Shown piece after piece: positions 8,607 to 9,890 of a stretch of DNA of 9,890 bases (its first letter is position 1; every line of letters starts with the position of its first letter). The notes below the pieces were generated by a model. That model did no database searches. It was not told the origin of the DNA and saw only the letters and a list, made by a program, of their open reading frames with translations. Made by a program: the position numbers and the translations under genes. Origin of the DNA: Thiobacillus sp. (lineage in GTDB: Bacteria > Pseudomonadota > Gammaproteobacteria > Burkholderiales > Thiobacillaceae). The stretch lies in assembly GCA_020216925.1 (NCBI GenBank), contig JAIWOL010000050.1, positions 1 to 9,890 on the forward strand. Direction: 5' to 3'.

Positions 8607-9268
8607 GCCGGGTGCCGGTTCTCACCATCGACGGCCCCTCCGCCTCCGGCAAGGGCACGGTTGCCGAGCGCGTTGCGCGCGCGCTGGGATTCCACTATCT
8701 CGACAGTGGCGCGCTCTACCGGCTGACCGCGCTGGCTGCGATGCAGGCAGGCGTGGCCTTGGACGACGAGGCGGGGGTGGCGGCCCGGGCGGCCGAACTG
8801 CCGGCGAGATTCCATGAAGGCCGGGTATGGCTGGCCGACGCAGACGTGACCGATGCCATACGCGCCGAAGCGGTCGGCGAGGGCGCTTCCAGGGTTGCCG
8901 CCCTGCCTGCCGTGCGTGCTGCTCTGCTGGAACGCCAGCGTGCCTACCGCCAGCCCCCGGGGTTGGTGGCGGACGGGCGCGACATGGGAACCGTGATCTT
9001 TCCGGACGCGGCGACCAAGGTCTTTCTCACCGCCAGTGCGCAGGCGCGCGCCGAAAGACGCTATAAGCAGTTGATCGAAAAGGGGAACTCTGCTAGTCTG
9101 CGGGCCCTTGTTGCGGATATGCAGGCCCGCGACGCGCGCGACACCGCGCGCGCCGTCGCACCCTTGAGGCCCGCGCCGGATGCGCTGTTGCTCGACACCA
9201 CCCACATGGGGATCGAAGCGGCGGTACAGGCGGTTCTGGACCATCACCGCACGCAACAGGGAAATTGA
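8603..9268 (+). CDS. cmk: Cytidylate kinase
   Basis: Cmk phosphorylates CMP and dCMP with ATP, recycling nucleotides from RNA and lipid turnover. The product is 221 residues, a usual bacterial length. It has the P-loop GPSASGKGT at 11-19, [41 protein letters not shown] and the lid region [17 protein letters not shown]. The frame is open far upstream (to about 7628), but only as a shadow of aroA. ATG 8603 is chosen because it sits in an ATGA overlap with the aroA stop and starts eight codons before the conserved [17 protein letters not shown] stretch upstream may help initiation. The gene order cmk-rpsA is widely conserved in proteobacteria. The 3' part appears to contain an rpsA promoter around 9071-9099. 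Confidence 0.97.
   Translation: MSRVPVLTIDGPSASGKGTVAERVARALGFHYLDSGALYRLTALAAMQAGVALDDEAGVAARAAELPARFHEGRVWLADADVTDAIRAEAVGEGASRVAALPAVRAALLERQRAYRQPPGLVADGRDMGTVIFPDAATKVFLTASAQARAERRYKQLIEKGNSASLRALVADMQARDARDTARAVAPLRPAPDALLLDTTHMGIEAAVQAVLDHHRTQQGN
9071..9099 (+). promoter_or_regulatory. Putative extended -10 promoter for rpsA inside cmk
   Basis: TTGATC at 9071-9076 resembles a -35 box (TTGACA). After 17 bases TAGTCT at 9094-9099 follows as a -10 box, preceded by TGC, which gives an extended -10 element. The stretch just downstream, GCGGGCCC, is a GC-rich discriminator of the sort seen at growth-rate-controlled promoters. The overlying cmk codons (TCT, GCT, AGT, then CTT, GTT) are unlike the GC-ending codons around them, as if constrained by a second signal. 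E. coli rpsA is also known to have promoters within the upstream cmk gene. The -10 match is only 3 of 6, so this remains a prediction. A start near 9106 would give a leader of about 235 bases. Confidence 0.4.
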
Positions 9269-9270
9269 GT

Positions 9271-9295
9271 GCCAGTCCCGCGCCCGTGGGCTGGC
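9271..9295 (+). other. Inverted repeat in the cmk-rpsA leader (hairpin 1)
   Basis: GCCAGTCCC at 9271-9279 pairs with GGGCTGGC at 9288-9295 across an 8-base loop, giving 8 base pairs with one bulged T. It begins three bases after the cmk stop codon. No T-run follows, so it is not a normal intrinsic terminator. A structural element in the rpsA leader is more likely. Confidence 0.5.
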
Positions 9296-9310
9296 GATGT
9301 GCAACCCACC

Positions 9311-9326
9311 CCGTCCTCACCGACGG
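9311..9326 (+). other. Inverted repeat just before the rpsA Shine-Dalgarno (hairpin 2)
   Basis: CCGTC at 9311-9315 can pair with GACGG at 9322-9326 around a 6-base loop. It lies directly ahead of the rpsA ribosome binding site. The stem is short and could occur by chance in GC-rich DNA, but its placement fits a structured translation initiation region like that of E. coli rpsA. Confidence 0.35.
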
Positions 9327-9328
9327 AC

Positions 9329-9342
9329 AAGAAGGTTTTTTA
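9329..9342 (+). promoter_or_regulatory. rpsA ribosome binding site with T6 run
   Basis: AAGAAGG at 9329-9335 is a Shine-Dalgarno sequence with its GG seven bases from the rpsA ATG. The spacer is TTTTTTA. A U-rich tract between the ribosome binding site and the start codon is a plausible docking site for protein S1 itself, which prefers single-stranded U-rich RNA. This would suit translational autoregulation, as known for E. coli rpsA. Confidence 0.65.
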
Positions 9343-9890
9343 ATGTCTACTGCTACCGCCACTTCCGCCCCCGCTTCCTCGGAAAGCTTTGCCGCCCTGT
9401 TCGAGGAGTCGCTCTCGCACCAGGAAATGCGCCAGGGCGAAGTCATCACCGCCGAAATCGTCGCCATCGACAACAACTTCGTGACGGTGAACGCCGGCCT
9501 CAAGTCCGAGAGCCTGATCCCCATCGAGGAATTCAAGAATGACCAGGGCGAAATCGAAGCCAAGGTCGGCGATTTTGTGGCCGTGGCCATCGAATCCATC
9601 GAAGACGGCTTCGGCGCCACCAAGCTCTCGCGCGAGCGCGCCAAGAAACTGGCCGCGTGGCTGGATCTCGAGGCTGCCATGAACGAAGGCCGCATCGTCA
9701 GCGGCATGGTGCAGGGCAAGGTCAAGGGCGGTCTGACCGTTCTGGTGTCCGGCCTGCGCGCCTTCCTGCCGGGTTCGCTGGTCGACATGCGTCCGGTCAA
9801 GGACACCACGCCCTACGAATACAAGGAAATGGAATTCAAGGTCATCAAGCTCGACCGCAAGCGCAACAACGTCGTCGTGTCGCGCCGCGC
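9343..9890 (+). CDS. rpsA: 30S ribosomal protein S1, N-terminal part (3' truncated by window)
   Basis: Protein S1 binds mRNA leaders on the 30S subunit and helps initiate translation of structured or weak-Shine-Dalgarno messages. ATG 9343 opens a frame that runs off the window after 182 full codons of the roughly 560 typical of the family. An Ala/Ser/Thr-rich start precedes FAALFEESL and [28 protein letters not shown], which begins the first S1 (OB-fold) domain, about residues 30-95. The second domain starts near 115 with [20 protein letters not shown] and includes [12 protein letters not shown]. These first two domains anchor S1 to the ribosome through S2 in E. coli. The gene lies 74 bases after cmk, and is the only gene here with a real leader and a likely promoter of its own. 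Codons are mostly GC-ending, as expected for a highly expressed gene in this genome. Confidence 0.97.
   Translation, partial: MSTATATSAPASSESFAALFEESLSHQEMRQGEVITAEIVAIDNNFVTVNAGLKSESLIPIEEFKNDQGEIEAKVGDFVAVAIESIEDGFGATKLSRERAKKLAAWLDLEAAMNEGRIVSGMVQGKVKGGLTVLVSGLRAFLPGSLVDMRPVKDTTPYEYKEMEFKVIKLDRKRNNVVVSRR

Noticed and set aside
9131..9157. Strong GC inverted repeat within cmk (GACGCGCGCG ... CGCGCGCGCCGTC)
   Set aside because: It encodes the conserved Arg/Asp/Ala-rich lid motif of cytidylate kinase, so codon choice explains it; it could still fold in an rpsA leader if the intragenic promoter is real.
9271..9295. Intrinsic terminator after cmk
   Set aside because: The stem is not followed by a T-run; the T6 tract lies 40 bases further on, next to the rpsA start codon, so a terminator is unlikely.
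1..9890. Mobile element, CRISPR, defence or other novel system
   Set aside because: All but the 14-base gyrA-serC gap and the 74-base cmk-rpsA gap is covered by recognised housekeeping genes; no direct repeats, integrase/transposase frames or composition breaks were seen.

Overview
The window is an unbroken run of housekeeping genes, all on the + strand, at high GC (roughly two thirds, estimated by eye): gyrA (3' part) - serC - serA - pheA - hisC - tyrA - aroA - cmk - rpsA (5' part). The order serC-pheA-hisC-tyrA-aroA-cmk-rpsA is the known aromatic amino acid 'supraoperon' of Beta- and Gammaproteobacteria. With gyrA directly upstream and a GC-rich, Ala-rich proteome, a betaproteobacterium is most likely, perhaps a Thiobacillus/Nitrosomonadales-type lineage. 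The genus is inference; the gene order is seen directly.

Layout. Positions 1-1977 encode the last 658 residues of DNA gyrase subunit A. After a 14-base gap carrying a good Shine-Dalgarno sequence come serC (1992-3071) and a short ACT-domain 3-phosphoglycerate dehydrogenase, serA (3064-4239), an insert not found in the textbook supraoperon. Then follow pheA (4236-5348), hisC (5345-6439), tyrA (6430-7302, GTG start), aroA (7302-8606) and cmk (8603-9268). Each of these six junctions overlaps, by 8, 4, 4, 10, 1 and 4 bases, so the block looks translationally coupled. The only real intergenic region is the 74-base cmk-rpsA gap (9269-9342). It holds two small inverted repeats, a Shine-Dalgarno sequence and a T6 run before rpsA, which runs off the window end.

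How the genes work together. SerA and SerC catalyse the first two steps of serine synthesis, and SerC may also act in pyridoxal phosphate synthesis. AroA makes EPSP, the precursor of chorismate. PheA converts chorismate to prephenate and phenylpyruvate, and TyrA takes prephenate or arogenate toward tyrosine. HisC is the histidinol-phosphate aminotransferase and in this context may also transaminate aromatic keto acids. Cmk and ribosomal protein S1 tie the cluster to nucleotide supply and translation. SerA and PheA carry ACT domains, pointing to end-product feedback on the enzymes.

I see no mobile element, CRISPR array, tRNA/rRNA gene, phage gene or unknown system. The points worth a second look are at residue and regulatory level: Ser at the position of E. 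coli AroA Pro101, Asn at the usual catalytic Glu of SerA, a Gly-Arg cofactor loop in TyrA, a probable rpsA promoter inside cmk, the structured rpsA leader, and pheA/hisC starts without Shine-Dalgarno sequences.
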